Assembly: GCA_027924585.1 (NCBI GenBank)
Contig: BSBM01000047.1
Coordinates: 22,507,501-22,571,500, forward strand
Length of the DNA: 64,000 bases
Reading direction: 5' to 3'
DNA from: Larix kaempferi
Lineage: Eukaryota; Streptophyta; Pinopsida; Pinales; Pinaceae
Shown: positions 1 through 11,459 of the stretch, in pieces
Layout: each line of letters opens with the position of its first letter
How positions within the stretch are numbered: the first letter of the stretch is position 1
Notes under the pieces: generated by a model
What the model saw: the letters and a program-made list of their open reading frames with translations, nothing else
The model's database searches: none
What the model was told of the DNA's origin: nothing
Translations under genes and position numbers: made by a program

Positions 1-484
1 GAGAAGTATTTTGACTTTGAAGAGGTAGAAGACAAGAAAAAGGTGAAATATGCAGCTACAAGGTTGAAGGGATATACATCCATATGGTGGGATGACCTGC
101 AAGCACAGAGAGAAAGACAAGGGAAGAACAAAATCAAGAAGTGGGACAAGATGCTAGGTAAGATCAAAAACCAATTTCTTCCCAAGGAATAACAACTAAC
201 TCTCATAAGACAGCTGCAAAATTTAAGACAGAGAAGTATGTCGGTTAAAGAATACATTGAGGAATTCTACAAGTTATGTATCAGATCAGGACAAAATCAA
301 ACTGATATTGAAAGAGTGGCAAAATATGTTAATGGGATGAGATATGAAATCCAGGATGAGATAAGTTTGCTGAATGTTAGGGGTGTAGAAGAAGCTTACC
401 AAGCAGCCACTAAAGTGGAGGAGAAGTTAGTAAGAAAACAAAATCAGAAAACTAGAGGAAGAGGAAGTGCAATGAGAGGTGGAT
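1..484 (+). pseudogene. gypsy copy A gag fragment
   Basis: Middle part of a Ty3/gypsy capsid protein, homologous to copy B from 24559. The Retrotrans_gag pattern is visible (SIWWDDLQA, then FLPK, then EEFYKLCIRSGQ). An in-frame TAA at 190-192 breaks the frame; copy B reads through at the same place. An open stretch then runs from 238 to the copia insertion. The fragment ends at the TGGAT target site (480-484), and the frame resumes at 7618 beyond the copia element. It is not expected to give a functional protein. Confidence 0.9.
480..484. repeat. Target-site duplication, left copy (TGGAT)
   Basis: TGGAT flanks the copia element on both sides (480-484 and 7618-7622). Copy B carries it once, at the empty site. 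Confidence 0.95.
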
Positions 485-1133
485 TGTTGATGTATATGTA
501 ACTTCGGAATGTATTTCACATATATGTATATTGAATTCCTATAGAGATGGTATTATTCCTCTATAAGGAAGTGTCGTCATTTATATTGTAAGTGTCGTAA
601 CTTATACTTGATGGGTTATTAGACCACCTTATTTGGGGTCGGCCCTGTATAAGTCATGTGGGTCAAAGGGTTATTAGACCACCCTATTGGGGGTCGGCCA
701 TGTGGGTCAAAGGGTTATTAGACCACCCTATTGGGGGTCGGCCCACTCAGCATTATGTTATGTGGTTAAGTTCGAGCCGACATGAGTTAGGTAAAAAGGC
801 AAGTCAAGTCAAGTATAAATAGAGTGCGGGAGGCACTCTATTTACTCACTCACTTCTTACACATGCTCTCAAGGAGGAGAGGCGCACTTATGGAGGAGGA
901 GGATTGCTGCTAGGTTATGGCTATCTCTATTGGTTGGTTGTATCATTGCTCTATCTATCTCTGAGGAAGTTATTGGGGTTTTTCACCTTTATGGTTTTCC
1001 CCAAGTAAATCTTTGTGTCTCTTGTGTGCTTGCATTACTGTCTCCATGATTGATATGCTGTAGATATGCTGTACATGTTGTTCTCTCAGTTAAGATCCTA
1101 GATCATATTGAAGTAAATTCTGAAAATTTAACA
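485..1133 (+). repeat. Copia 5' LTR
   Basis: 649 bp, starting TGTTGATG and ending TTTAACA. It contains three copies of a GGGTTATTAGACCACC-type unit (613-744, the last two 44 bp apart), a TATA box at 814-821, and a 10-bp inverted repeat (818-827 / 833-842) straddling the TATA/start region. The triplicated unit sits about 70-200 bp upstream of the TATA box, where LTR enhancers usually lie. That role is inference. Confidence 0.95.
814..821 (+). promoter_or_regulatory. Copia LTR TATA box with adjacent hairpin
   Basis: TATAAATA, overlapping the inverted repeat AATAGAGTGC / GCACTCTATT (818-842, 5-nt loop). Transcription would be expected to begin about 30 nt downstream, near 845. The same motif in the 3' LTR is at 7298-7305. 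Confidence 0.7.
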
Positions 1134-1145
1134 TGGTATCAGAGC
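1134..1145 (+). other. Copia primer-binding site (initiator Met tRNA)
   Basis: TGGTATCAGAGC directly abuts the 5' LTR. It is complementary to the 3' end of plant initiator Met tRNA, the usual minus-strand primer of plant copia elements. Confidence 0.92.
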
Positions 1146-4100
1146 TAGCCTGAAAGAAGGCATGATATGGCATGTATGACACTTGTTGCACTTACGATGC
1201 TAGGGCTTGATATAGCAAAAACCAGTCATCGTAGCACTTTCGCTATAAATCCGTTTTGGCGAAGTTTTCGGATCTGAAATTGTTACAGGCCGAAGCTAAG
1301 ATCTCCAGGTATCTTGTGTCCAAAGGAAAACCTCTAATTCGTTGTACTTTGTGATTTATGATCTGTACAATATAGGGTTTCTGCCTCTTCCAGATCTGAG
1401 TCAAAATCAGGTGACCTTGGGAAAAAGGTCATAACTTGGTCTAGGAAGCTCCAAATGAAATTTCGTAAAAAGTGACAGGTATTACACATGCCGAGCTATC
1501 GCAGAAAAAATTTTCAGAGGCCGAAGGTCAAAAAGTGACACGTGGCACGCCGTACAATTTCGCTCTCCTGTATTATCCCATAAACAGGTCACGTTGCGAC
1601 ACTTGGCATATCTCTCTCTCAGAGAATCCAATTGAGGTCAGACCTATCAGGATGGAAATATAACAGGCCGAGCTATTTCAGAAAACTTTTTCAGAGGCCG
1701 AAGATCAAACAGTGACACGTGGCACACCGTACAAGTTCGCTCTCCTGTATTTTCCCAAAACAGGTCACGTTGCGACATTTGGCATAACTCTCTCTCAGAA
1801 CATCCAATTGAGGTCAGAACTGTCAGGATGGAAAGCTAACAGGTCAGGCTATCTCAAAAAACTTTTTCAGACCCTGTGGATCAAAAATTTCGGAGTTACA
1901 CCAGAAACAATCAGGTACATATTTCTGTCAAAACAGAATTATTTTTTGGTACCTTCATTCATGGCTTCCGGAATTTAGGGCTTTGAAGAAAGTTGGAATT
2001 TTTGTAATCGGAGACCACGGCTGGATGCTACTCATCAAAATAGAAATTTAGAGACCAAGATCAGAATTTTTGGCTGGGTAGAAGGTCGGGTTTGATCAGA
2101 CCCTAGTTCGGGACTTTGATCAGAAAAATGGAAAATTAGGGCTTCTGTAAAAATGGGAATTTTTGAAATCTGTGACCACGGCTGGAAGCTCCTCAGAAAA
2201 AATAGAAACCTAGAGCTTTGGATCAAACATTTTGATTGGGTAGAAGAGTGGGCTTCATCAAACCCCAGTTCAGGGTCATGTCCAGTGAATCCGGAAGTTT
2301 CAAAGGCAAAATTGAGGAGTGAAACTTTGCAGTTTTCAAATTCTGAATATACCAGTTTGATCAGTTCATCAAGGTGCATATTCCTATCCTATCGGAAGGT
2401 TGAAATTCAAAGTTTGAATTTTTGGGGTTTCTCTGACAAACCCATATCCAGCTCAAGGTCCAGTTCTTGCAAATCAAGTGGATTGGGTTAATCCTAGAAG
2501 AAGATGGATTGATCACTTGCATAAGTGAAGAAGTTCATGTCTCAGAGGGAGATGAGGATAAGGCCTTACATAAGAAGATTACAAGCGATCTCGACAGGTA
2601 TGACTCATCGAGGTATGTTTCGATATTTGTCCATGATTAAGTTTATTGTATGTGTCTTCATGTTATCACGGTTAGTACAATCTTGATTTTAGACTTATCA
2701 TATCACCTTAATAAAATTATGAATGCATGATAGAAGTCATTCATTTATTAGGAGTATGAAACTTATGTTTGTACTAACACATTGTGATGTTGTATGAGTT
2801 TTATGTTGTCTACTAACATGAAAGGTACACCAAGAAGACAAATCATGTTCTGGTTCAAGAACATATGATCATGATGACATGAGGACAAAGATTCATCCAT
2901 TGCCATGGATCTCATAAGAGATCCATTCTCGAGGTATGTATAACTTGGTTTTATAATGGTTAACTTATGAGACATGCAGGTTACTAGCACAAGTCACTAA
3001 AGAGAACCAAAAGACATTATATGGGTATGTTAGACATAACTAGCTAACATGATAATCCAGGTATGTTTTTTCCTATATCAAGCTAGATTCCTACCTTGGG
3101 TTAGGATCTTATACTATCGCGTTGTTGATAATGATTGTTCATGAAGTCATAGGTTTGAATAATCATGATTGTATGCATATTATGTTTCTTACCATAATTG
3201 ATGATATGACTAACCAGAAGAATCATGATGGTATAGGTTTGAATAATCACAGGTTTTATGCATTTTATATCTCTTATCTTGATTGATGATTCAACTAACC
3301 TGAAGAGTCATAGGCTTGAGTAATTACAAATTTAGACATGTTATGTTTCTTATGATTTGACTAACCATAAGAATCCTTGAATGCTAATGCTTATTACTTC
3401 TGTTTGAAATGATCATGACTATACATGCTTGAGATTATTGTGTTTTAATAGTATACTAATGAATGTATGATTTTATATGAGATTACAAGGATAACACATT
3501 TATGATACTAATAAGCATGCATAGGGACCAAGGATGAATATGAGATTCAAGAACAGGTAATCCAGGAAGCAAAGATCAAAAGGGAGTACACTCCAGTGGT
3601 TTATTCAAGGATGCAGATATTCAGAGGGAGTTGACCATCTCTCTACATTCCACATCAAAAGATGTAGAAGAAGCTACTTCAGATTAGGACTCCAGTAGCT
3701 CCTGCAAGGAAGCAAAGACTCAGAGGGAGTCCACCCAACGAACAAACAAAGATAAGTATTTGAATTGTCATTTCTTAAATAATATTGTTCAATAATGTAT
3801 ATACTGATGTTCCTAGAATTAGGTTGTGTATTATGCATATTAGAATAATTGCATTAATGAATAGTATACTCCTAATATGCATGGGTAAGTGGCCTATGGC
3901 ACTGTACAACATTCCATTGCTACTTATCTAGTATGAAACCTCTTTGCTGACATGTTGGGAGTTGTGCACACTCTTAACAATGTTCTGGTAGAGATTGGAA
4001 GGCATCTAGAAAGTTACGGAATATGGATAAATGTTGTATTGAAGCATTGGCTAAGATAATTGCATGACTGTATGGCATATTTCTTTATGTGTAAGAATTT

Positions 4101-4223
4101 GTTCTGAAAACTATGAGATGTTTTCTAATCATGCAATTTAACTTGTTGTGTAGGAAAGATCGTATGCCATCTCCTACAAAAGAAGAATTACAACATTTGT
4201 TCTAGCAACAAAGATATCTATTA
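1146..4223 (+). other. Copia interior without recognisable coding sequence
   Basis: About 3.1 kb where gag, protease and integrase would normally lie. At 1472-1840 a unit of about 180 bp occurs twice in tandem, with the start of a third; it shares CGAGCTAT..., GTGACACGTGGCAC and TCACGTTGCGACA. A GACCACGGCTGGA segment also occurs twice (near 2012 and 2175). Between 2590 and 3070 several AG|GTATG(T) motifs resemble plant splice donors. Short open frames here show no known domain. Confidence 0.6.
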
Positions 4224-5473
4224 GATATTGAAGTTCCTAGGATCTGGGATGAAGAAATGAAATGCCATGATCCGTCGATCATGAAGAATGATGTTTGGGA
4301 TGTAATCCCAAGACATGAAGGGAAGTTTGCTATGACTTCCAAATGGAACTATCAGATCAAGCATGTTGCAGATGGCAGCATTGAGAAATATAAAGGTGAT
4401 GAAATAGAAGATACACCAGATGGATTCAAGACAGCTTTCTTGAATAGTGTAGTTGAAGAAGAAGTGTATGTGGAGCAGCCACTTGGTTCTGAGACACATG
4501 ATAGGAAATCATATATGTGCAGAACTTGGTATGGTGAAGATAGATTGATTGCCGACACGCAGCGGAAGCTTACTATCGAGTTCGAGATGAAGAACTTGGG
4601 GATGATGCACTATTTGGTTTTGGTATGGAGGTGTGGCAGAGTGCAGAAGGAATCTTCCTTGGACAAGGGAAGTATGCAGTAGAGATCCTGAAGAGGTTCA
4701 GGATGATGGATTGCAAGGCCATGACCACACCTATGGCATCGAATCTGAAGCTTCTTTGCGATGCTTCATCTGAGCCAGTTGATGTTTCTATGTATCGTCA
4801 GATTATTGGGTCCTTGATGTACCTGACGAACACGAGACCAGATATTTGCTTTGCTGTGAACACATTCAGCCAGTTCCTGACGGATCCGAGGAGTGTTCAC
4901 CTAGCTGCTGTAAAGCATGTTCTGAGGTACCTGAAAGGTACAGTGGATTATGGGCTCAAGTATGAGGTGAATCAAAAGTTTAACCTGCAGGGTTATGTTG
5001 ATTCAGATTGGACTGGCAGTGCTGCAGATAGGAAGAGCACATCTGGGTGTTGCTTCAGTATGGGATCAGGTGTGATCTCTTGGTTTAGCAGGAAGCAGTC
5101 CTGCGTAGCACTGAGTACAGCTGAGGCAGAGTATGTTGCAGCCTGTTCAGCTAGTTGTGAGGTAGTATGGCTACGGAAGCTACTGTCTGAGTTATTTGAT
5201 CTCCCGTTGGAGGCTACTGGTATCTTCTGTGATAACCAGAGTTGTGTGAAGCTGTCCGAGAACCCAGTGTTTCATGACAGGTCGAAACACATAGAGATCA
5301 AATATCACTACATCAGGGATATGGTGCAGAGAGGAGCTGTGAAGCTCCTGTATGTTGCGACGGACGAGCAGATTGCAGATGTGTTGACGAAGCCACTAGC
5401 CAGGGTGAAGTTCGAGTACTTTAGAGAGAGGCTTGGCGTTCTTCAGATCGAGGACACTTCGAGGAAGAAGTGA
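4224..5473 (+). pseudogene. Copia reverse transcriptase remnant plus RNase H
   Basis: Starts with the N-terminal part of a copia reverse transcriptase (NDVWDVIPRHEGK, then TSKWNYQIKHVADG), but the core is missing: the frame jumps from SIEKYK to KTAFLNSVVEEEVY and then to the thumb region. The YxDD catalytic motif is absent. A frameshift near 4620 moves into an open 282-codon frame (4625-5473) with LGQGKYAVEILKRF, YRQIIGSLMYLTNTRPDI and a complete RNase H domain (YVDSDWTG at 124-131, STAEAEYVA at 164-172, FCDNQS at 201-206). The RNase H looks intact, but polymerisation is impossible without the RT core. It is a deletion product of a normal copia pol. Confidence 0.92.
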
Positions 5474-5580
5474 TGGACACATTTGCTGAAGCCATTCCAA
5501 GCATGTTGGAAGGAGGATCCTTCACATGGCTGTGGATGTAAGCGCTGGATGATGAGCATCAGGATGATGTTCTGGTTTCT

Positions 5581-6120
5581 GCTGGATATGATCAGTTGGA
5601 TCATTTTTGTATGTATGTACGCATCATGTTGGATGCTGGATATGATCAGTTGAATCATTTATGTATGTATGTACGCATCATGTTGGATGCTGGATATGAT
5701 CAGTTGGATCATGTGTATGTATTTTGTATATGCATCATGTTGGATGCTTGGACCATGTATCTGTGTATGTATCAGGTGGGTACGTTGTATGATCAGATGG
5801 ATCATGTATGGTGATATGTATCATGTATTTGTATTTGTATCAGGTAGATACTTGGTATGCATCAGGTAGATGCATTGATGATCAGGAGGATCATGTATGA
5901 TGATATGTATCAGGTAGATACTTGGTATGCATCAGGTAGATGCATTGATGATCAGGATGATCATAGATGACGAGCTTCAGGATGTTGCTCCAGATGACAT
6001 GCAGCAGGATGTTGCAGTGATGATGATCAGGATGATCATAGATGACGAGCTTCAGGATGTTGCTCCAGATGACATGCAGCAGGATGTTGCAGTGATGATG
6101 ATCAGGATGATCATGGGTAC
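5581..6120 (+). repeat. Tandem repeats in the copia 3' untranslated region, set 1
   Basis: Three copies of a 54-bp unit begin at 5581, 5635 and 5689 (GCTGGATATGATCAGTTG...). Degenerate ATCAGGTAGAT units follow, then two 75-bp units beginning GATGACGAGCTTCAGG at 5966 and 6041. The open frames over this stretch are a product of repetition and resemble no known protein. Confidence 0.85.
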
Positions 6121-6187
6121 ATCAGGATGATGTATGGTGAGTATCAGTTTGATACTCTGTGGTCGTGGATCAGGTTGTGCAGATAAG

Positions 6188-6714
6188 CATGTAATTTGTG
6201 CCCTGGGAGATTTGCAAATGGTCTTTCGAGGTTTTGCCTATGGCATGTAATTTGTGCCCTGGGACATCTGGCAAATGCTCTTTCGAGGTTTTGCTTGGGA
6301 GGACATATAATTTGTGCCCTGGGAGATCTGCAGATAGTCTTTCGAGGTTTTGCCTATGGCATGTAATTTGTGCCCTGGGATATCTGGCAGATGCTCTTTC
6401 GAGGTTTTGTCCTATGGCATGTAATTTGTGCCCTGGGAGATCCGATAGGTTGAGCTGTGTGCTCGTAATCAGTCCTGGGATGCTCTTGCAAGGTTTTGCC
6501 ATGACCACATGTAATTTGTGCCCTGGGAGATCCGATAGGTTGAGCTGTGTGCTCGTAATCAGTCCTGGGATGCTCTTGCGAGGTTTTGTGGTGAGGTCAC
6601 ATATAATTTGTGCCCTGGGAGATTTGCAGATGGTCTTTCGAGGTTTTGCCTATGGCATGTAATCTGTGCCCTGGGACATCTGGCAAATGCTCTTTAGAGG
6701 TTTTGTGACGCACG
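6188..6714 (+). repeat. Tandem repeats in the copia 3' untranslated region, set 2
   Basis: Eight units, each containing TAATTTGTGCCCTGGGA and ending in a GAGGTTTTG motif, mostly 55-58 bp. Two units are lengthened to about 91 bp by the same 35-bp insert (GATAGGTTGAGCTGTGTGCT...), so one larger unit was itself duplicated. The array lies between the end of RNase H and the 3' LTR. Confidence 0.88.
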
Positions 6715-6956
6715 TAAAAGTTCTGAGGATTCCACAGTATGGCCAGTGATGATGAAGACCTGCAGGTGGTGGGCCTACATCCAATATGAAAAAGGACTGG
6801 CTCTGTAGAACTTCCTATGACGAGTAGATTCAGAGATTGATTGAGATAGCAGCAGCAGTGACAATGATGATGATGACTCGATGACGATTATCCAGTGACG
6901 ATGATCCAGAGAAGATGACTTGTGCTAGAAGAACTGTGCTGAGAAATACCTTCCTA

Positions 6957-6968
6957 GTTAAGAGGGAG
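6957..6968 (+). other. Copia polypurine tract
   Basis: The purine-rich GTTAAGAGGGAG directly precedes the 3' LTR, as expected for the plus-strand primer. Confidence 0.75.
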
Positions 6969-7617
6969 TGTTGATGTATATGTAACTTCGGAATGTATTT
7001 CACATATATGTATATTGAATTCCTATAGAGATGGTATTATTCCTCTATAAGGAAGTGTCGTCATTTATATTGTAAGTGTCGTAACTTATACTTGATGGGT
7101 TATTAGACCACCTTATTTGGGGTCGGCCCTGTATAAGTCATGTGGGTCAAAGGGTTATTAGACCACCCTATTGGGGGTCGGCCATGTGGGTCAAAGGGTT
7201 ATTAGACCACCCTATTGGGGGTCGGCCCACTCAGCATTATGTTATGTGGTTAAGTTCGAGCCGACATGAGTTAGGTAAAAAGGCAAGTCAAGTCAAGTAT
7301 AAATAGAGTGCGGGAGGCACTCTATTTACTCACTCACTTCTTACACATGCTCTCAAGGAGGAGAGGCGCACTTATGGAGGAGGAGGATTGCTGCTAGGTT
7401 ATGGCTATCTCTATTGGTTGGTTGTATCATTGCTCTATCTATCTCTGAGGAAGTTATTGGGGTTTTTCACCTTTATGGTTTTCCCCAAGTAAATCTTTGT
7501 GTCTCTTGTGTGCTTGCATTACTGTCTCCATGATTGATATGCTGTAGATATGCTGTACATGTTGTTCTCTCAGTTAAGATCCTAGATCATATTGAAGTAA
7601 ATTCTGAAAATTTAACA
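6969..7617 (+). repeat. Copia 3' LTR
   Basis: 649 bp, reading as identical to 485-1133 (constant offset of 6484). It carries the same triplicated unit (7097-7228), TATA box (7298-7305) and hairpin. Confidence 0.95.
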
Positions 7618-7622
7618 TGGAT
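7618..7622. repeat. Target-site duplication, right copy (TGGAT)
   Basis: Right partner of 480-484. The gag reading frame of gypsy copy A resumes here. Confidence 0.95.
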
Positions 7623-10600
7623 GGTCTTCGAATAGGGGTGGAAGAACTCAAGACTATAGGAATGATGGAGGGTTTCAGAACAAAAATGTGAAGTCTTAAG
7701 GATATCAAGATGAGGGTGGAAGCTCAAGTAATCAGAATACTTAGAGAGGTGGATTTAGAGGAGGAAGGTTTAGCACAACAGGAAGAGGGGAAAATAGAGT
7801 TATGAAGTACTACACATGTGGAGATCCTACACACAAGTCATACAATTGCCCAAAGAACCACCGAGTTCAAAGAAGTGCACACATTGCAGAAGGTAGGATG
7901 GAATCCCATAAGGGAGGACAAAAAGATAATGCAGTAGAGGATGGAGATAGTCTCATGTTAAAGAGAGTACTGGTTAATGCAGAAAAAGAATTGCAGGAGC
8001 CACCACAAAGAAAGAGCTTGTTCAGAACTAGATGTAAAACTCAAGGAAAATGTTGCAAAGTTATCATAGATAGCGGAAGCACTGATAACCTAGTCTCTAC
8101 TGAGATGGTGGAAAAACTAGGATTGAAGAGAATGAAGCATCCCGCACCTTATAAAGTTTCTTGGTTGCAGAAGGGACACCAAATCTTAGTGACTTAACAA
8201 TGTAGGGTGGAATTCCAGATTGGGGATTATAAGGATGAAGTGTTGTGCGACATCATGCCCATGGATGTTTGCCATTTACTCCTAGGGAGGCCTTGGAAAT
8301 ATGATAGGAAAGCCATTCATGATGGAAGGAGGAACACCTATTCTTTGGAAAGGGATGGAGAAAGACAGAACTTGTTACCATTGCAGCCAGAGAAGGTTCA
8401 AGAGGCAGCAGAACCTAAGGTGTTGACGATGAGTGGAAAGGATCTATTGCAAGAAGTTCAAAAGGAGGAAGAAATGCACTTTGCCATTGTTGGCAAACCC
8501 AAGGTGATCTCAAATACCCCAGCAATAGATGAACTGCCTCTAGAGATTAAAGATATGCTTGGTGAATTTGAAGAAATTGTTGTAGATGAATTTCCTAGTA
8601 AGCTACCACCAGTTAGAAGCATCAGTCATCACATTGATTTGATACCAGGAGCAAGCCTACCTAACAAAGCAGCATATAGGTTGACACCACAAGAAAATGA
8701 AGAAGTTAAAAATTAGGTTCAGGAATTGTTAGAGAAGGGTTTGGTGAAGGAGAGCTTAAGCCCATGTGCAGTACCTACCGTACTCAGCAGGAGGAAAGAT
8801 GGAGGATGGAGAATGTGCACAGACTCCAGGGCTATCAACAAAATAACAATCAGGTACAGATTTCCTTTGCCTAGAATGGATGATTTAATGGACTGTTTAA
8901 GTGGAGCAAACTATTTTACTAAGTTAGATTTGAAGAGTGGGTGCCATCAAATTAGGATTAGAGAGGGAGATGAGTGGAAAACAACATTTAAAACCAATGA
9001 TGGGTTGTATGAGTGGTTAGTTATGCCTTTTGGGCTTACTAACGCACCTAGTACTTTTATGAGGTTGATGAATGAAGTCCTAAAAGACTTTACGGGGAAG
9101 TTTGTGATAGTGTACCTAGATGACATATTAATTTTCAGTCAAAGTAGAGAGGAACATTTGAAGCATCTTAGATTGGTATTGGAAACTTTACATAGAGAGA
9201 AGATGCTAATAAATTTGAAGAAGTGTAGTTTTATGCAGACAGAATTGGTATATTTGGGATTTGTGATCTGAAGAAAATGGACTAAGAATGGACCCGGAGA
9301 AAGTGCAGGCTATCTTGGATTGGCCTACTCCAAGTAGTGTATTTGAGGTAAGGAGTTTCCACGGTTTAGCAAATTTTTACAGAAAATTTATAAGGAATTT
9401 CAGTCAGATAAGTGCACCTATTATAGATACCATCAAAGGAAATAGGAAACCATTTAATTGGACGGAGGAAGCAGACAGAAACTTTAAAGTGCTGAAAAGG
9501 AAGGTTACTGAACAGCTAGTGTTAGATTTGCCGAATTTTGATAAGGTTTTTCAAGTTGAAACCGATGCTAGTGGAACTGCCATAGGAGCTATCCTAACCC
9601 AGGAGAAGAGACCCATAGCATATTTCAGCGAGAAGTTGAATGAAGCTAAACAGAAATATTCTTCTTATGATAAAGAATTGTACGCATGTTGTTCAATCAA
9701 TGAAAAAATGGAGACATTACCTTATGCCAAAGGAATTTGTTTTATATTTTGATAATCATGCACTGCAGTTCATTAACAGTCATCCTAAATTGAACCAAAG
9801 ACATGCAAAATGGGTGGAGTTCATGCAGAATTTTACATTTGTAATCAAGCACACCAGCAGAAAGTCAAACAGGGTTGTGGACGCTCTAAGTAGAGTTAAT
9901 TTGTTGTTTGAAGAGGTTAAAGTGAGCATTGTGGGATTTGAAGACATGAGGGAAGCCTATAAAGAAGATGAGGACTTTAAAGATATTTATGCAGCTTGTG
10001 TAAGCCCTATTACTTGTAATGGAAGTCAATAGCTGGAGTATACCTTGCAAGAGGGTTTTCTATTCAAAAACAGTAAGTTATGTATCCCAAATTGTTTGGT
10101 AAGAGAGAATATAATCAAGGAGAAGCATAACGGCATCCTAGTTGGTCACTTCGGAGGGGATAAGACGTTATCCCAAGTGAATTCATTCTATTATTGGCCA
10201 GGTATGAGGAAGGACATCAAGAAGTTTGTGGAAAGATGTAGAGTATGCCAGCATGCAAAGGGAGGAAAACAGAATACAGGATTGTATCAGCCTTTGCCCA
10301 TTCCTGACATGCCATGGGATGCGGTTAGAATGGATTTTATTTTAGGACTGCCAAGAACTCAGAGAGGAAATGATTCAATTTATGTTGTGGTTGATAGATT
10401 CTCAAATATGGCACATTTCATTGCTTGTAAGAAAACTATGGATGCTACCAATGTTGCAAACATGTTATTTTTTGAAGTTGTTAGATTGCATGGCTTACCA
10501 TTAAGTATTGTGTCAGATAGGGATGTAAAGTTTGTGGGCCATTTCTGGAGGACAATATAAAAGAAATTGCGGACAAAGCTAGATTTTAGTTCAGCCTACC

Positions 10601-11459
10601 ACCCACAGACAGATGGGAAGACAGAGGTAGTTAATAGGAGTCTTGGAAACATCTTAAGAAGTCTAGTGTATGAAAATCCTAAGCAATGGGACTTGGCACT
10701 TGCCCAAGCTGAGTTTGCCTATAACGAATCACCTAATAGAAGTGCTGGAAGGATCCCGTTTCAAATTGTTTATGGGATGCACCCAAGAGGTGTATATGAA
10801 CTTAGAAATATGGAGAAACAAGAGTTTAGAAGTTCAGATGGGGAGGATTTTGCATCTGCAATGCACGACTTACAAGAGAATGTTAAAAGAAGGCTGGAGG
10901 AAAGTGTAAGTAGGTATAAGCAGAAAGCTGATGAGAAGAGAAGGGAAGTAATTTCCAAGTGGGAGATATGGTGATGGCTTACTTGAAGAAAGAAAGATTC
11001 CCAAGGGGAACTTACAACAAACTGAAACTCAGGAAGATTGGACCTTGCAAAATATTAAGGAAATTCTCTGCTAATGCATACGAGATTGATCTACCATCTG
11101 GGTATGGCATATCACCTATTTTCAATGTTGCAGATCTGTCTCTTTTTAAAGAAGCAGGGGAACAGGATGAGGAACGAGGACTTCCAGCTAATGATGGACA
11201 GGCCGTGGACTGGAAAGAACAACTGCCTCAGCTGGAGCAGCCACAAGTTGAAGCTGTGCTCGACAAGAAAGTTACAAAAAAGACCAGAAGCAAGACCTAT
11301 TATCATTATTTAGTGAAGTGGAAAGGGCAGCCTGTTGAGGATGTTGTATGGATGACAGAATCAGAGGTTCACCAGCATGGGACAGACCCTGAAGAACATG
11401 TGAAGAACTACATTTTCTCTCCCCGGGAGGATGATGCAGGAGCATCTCGTTCGATTTGA
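7623..11459 (+). pseudogene. gypsy copy A gag end and pol, broken
   Basis: Homologous along its length to the pol of copy B. Domains in order: zinc knuckle (near 7805, first cysteine replaced, YYTCGD), protease DSGSTDN, reverse transcriptase with YLDDILIF, RNase H with VETDASG, integrase zinc finger and DDE region, chromodomain (YLVKWKGQP). Inactivating changes include a TAA at 7697-7699 (shared with copy B), TAA at 8195-8197, TAG at 8714-8716, a frameshift and TGA near 9270, a frameshift near 9690, TAG near 10030, TAA near 10558 and a frameshift near 10950. RNase H keeps an aspartate that copy B has lost. The frame ends 28 nt inside the 3' LTR. Confidence 0.93.

Larger units (their letters stand above)
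485..7617 (+). mobile_element. Recent, internally deleted Ty1/copia element
   Basis: Complete insertion bounded by 649-bp LTRs (485-1133 and 6969-7617) that read as identical throughout, with TGTTG...TAACA ends and a 5-bp target duplication TGGAT at 480-484 and 7618-7622. The undisturbed site is present in copy B near 25036-25050. A Met-initiator primer site directly follows the 5' LTR and a purine tract precedes the 3' LTR. The 5.8-kb interior contains only a scrambled reverse transcriptase remnant and an intact RNase H region. Gag, protease and integrase are not recognisable. Identical LTRs imply very recent insertion, so it was presumably moved by proteins made elsewhere. Confidence 0.95.

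Noticed and set aside
6170-6662. Open frames of 112 and 154 codons on both strands in the copia 3' region
   Set aside because: Both follow the 57-bp repeat units; the same phrase is translated over and over. No known motif, and both strands are open for the same reason.
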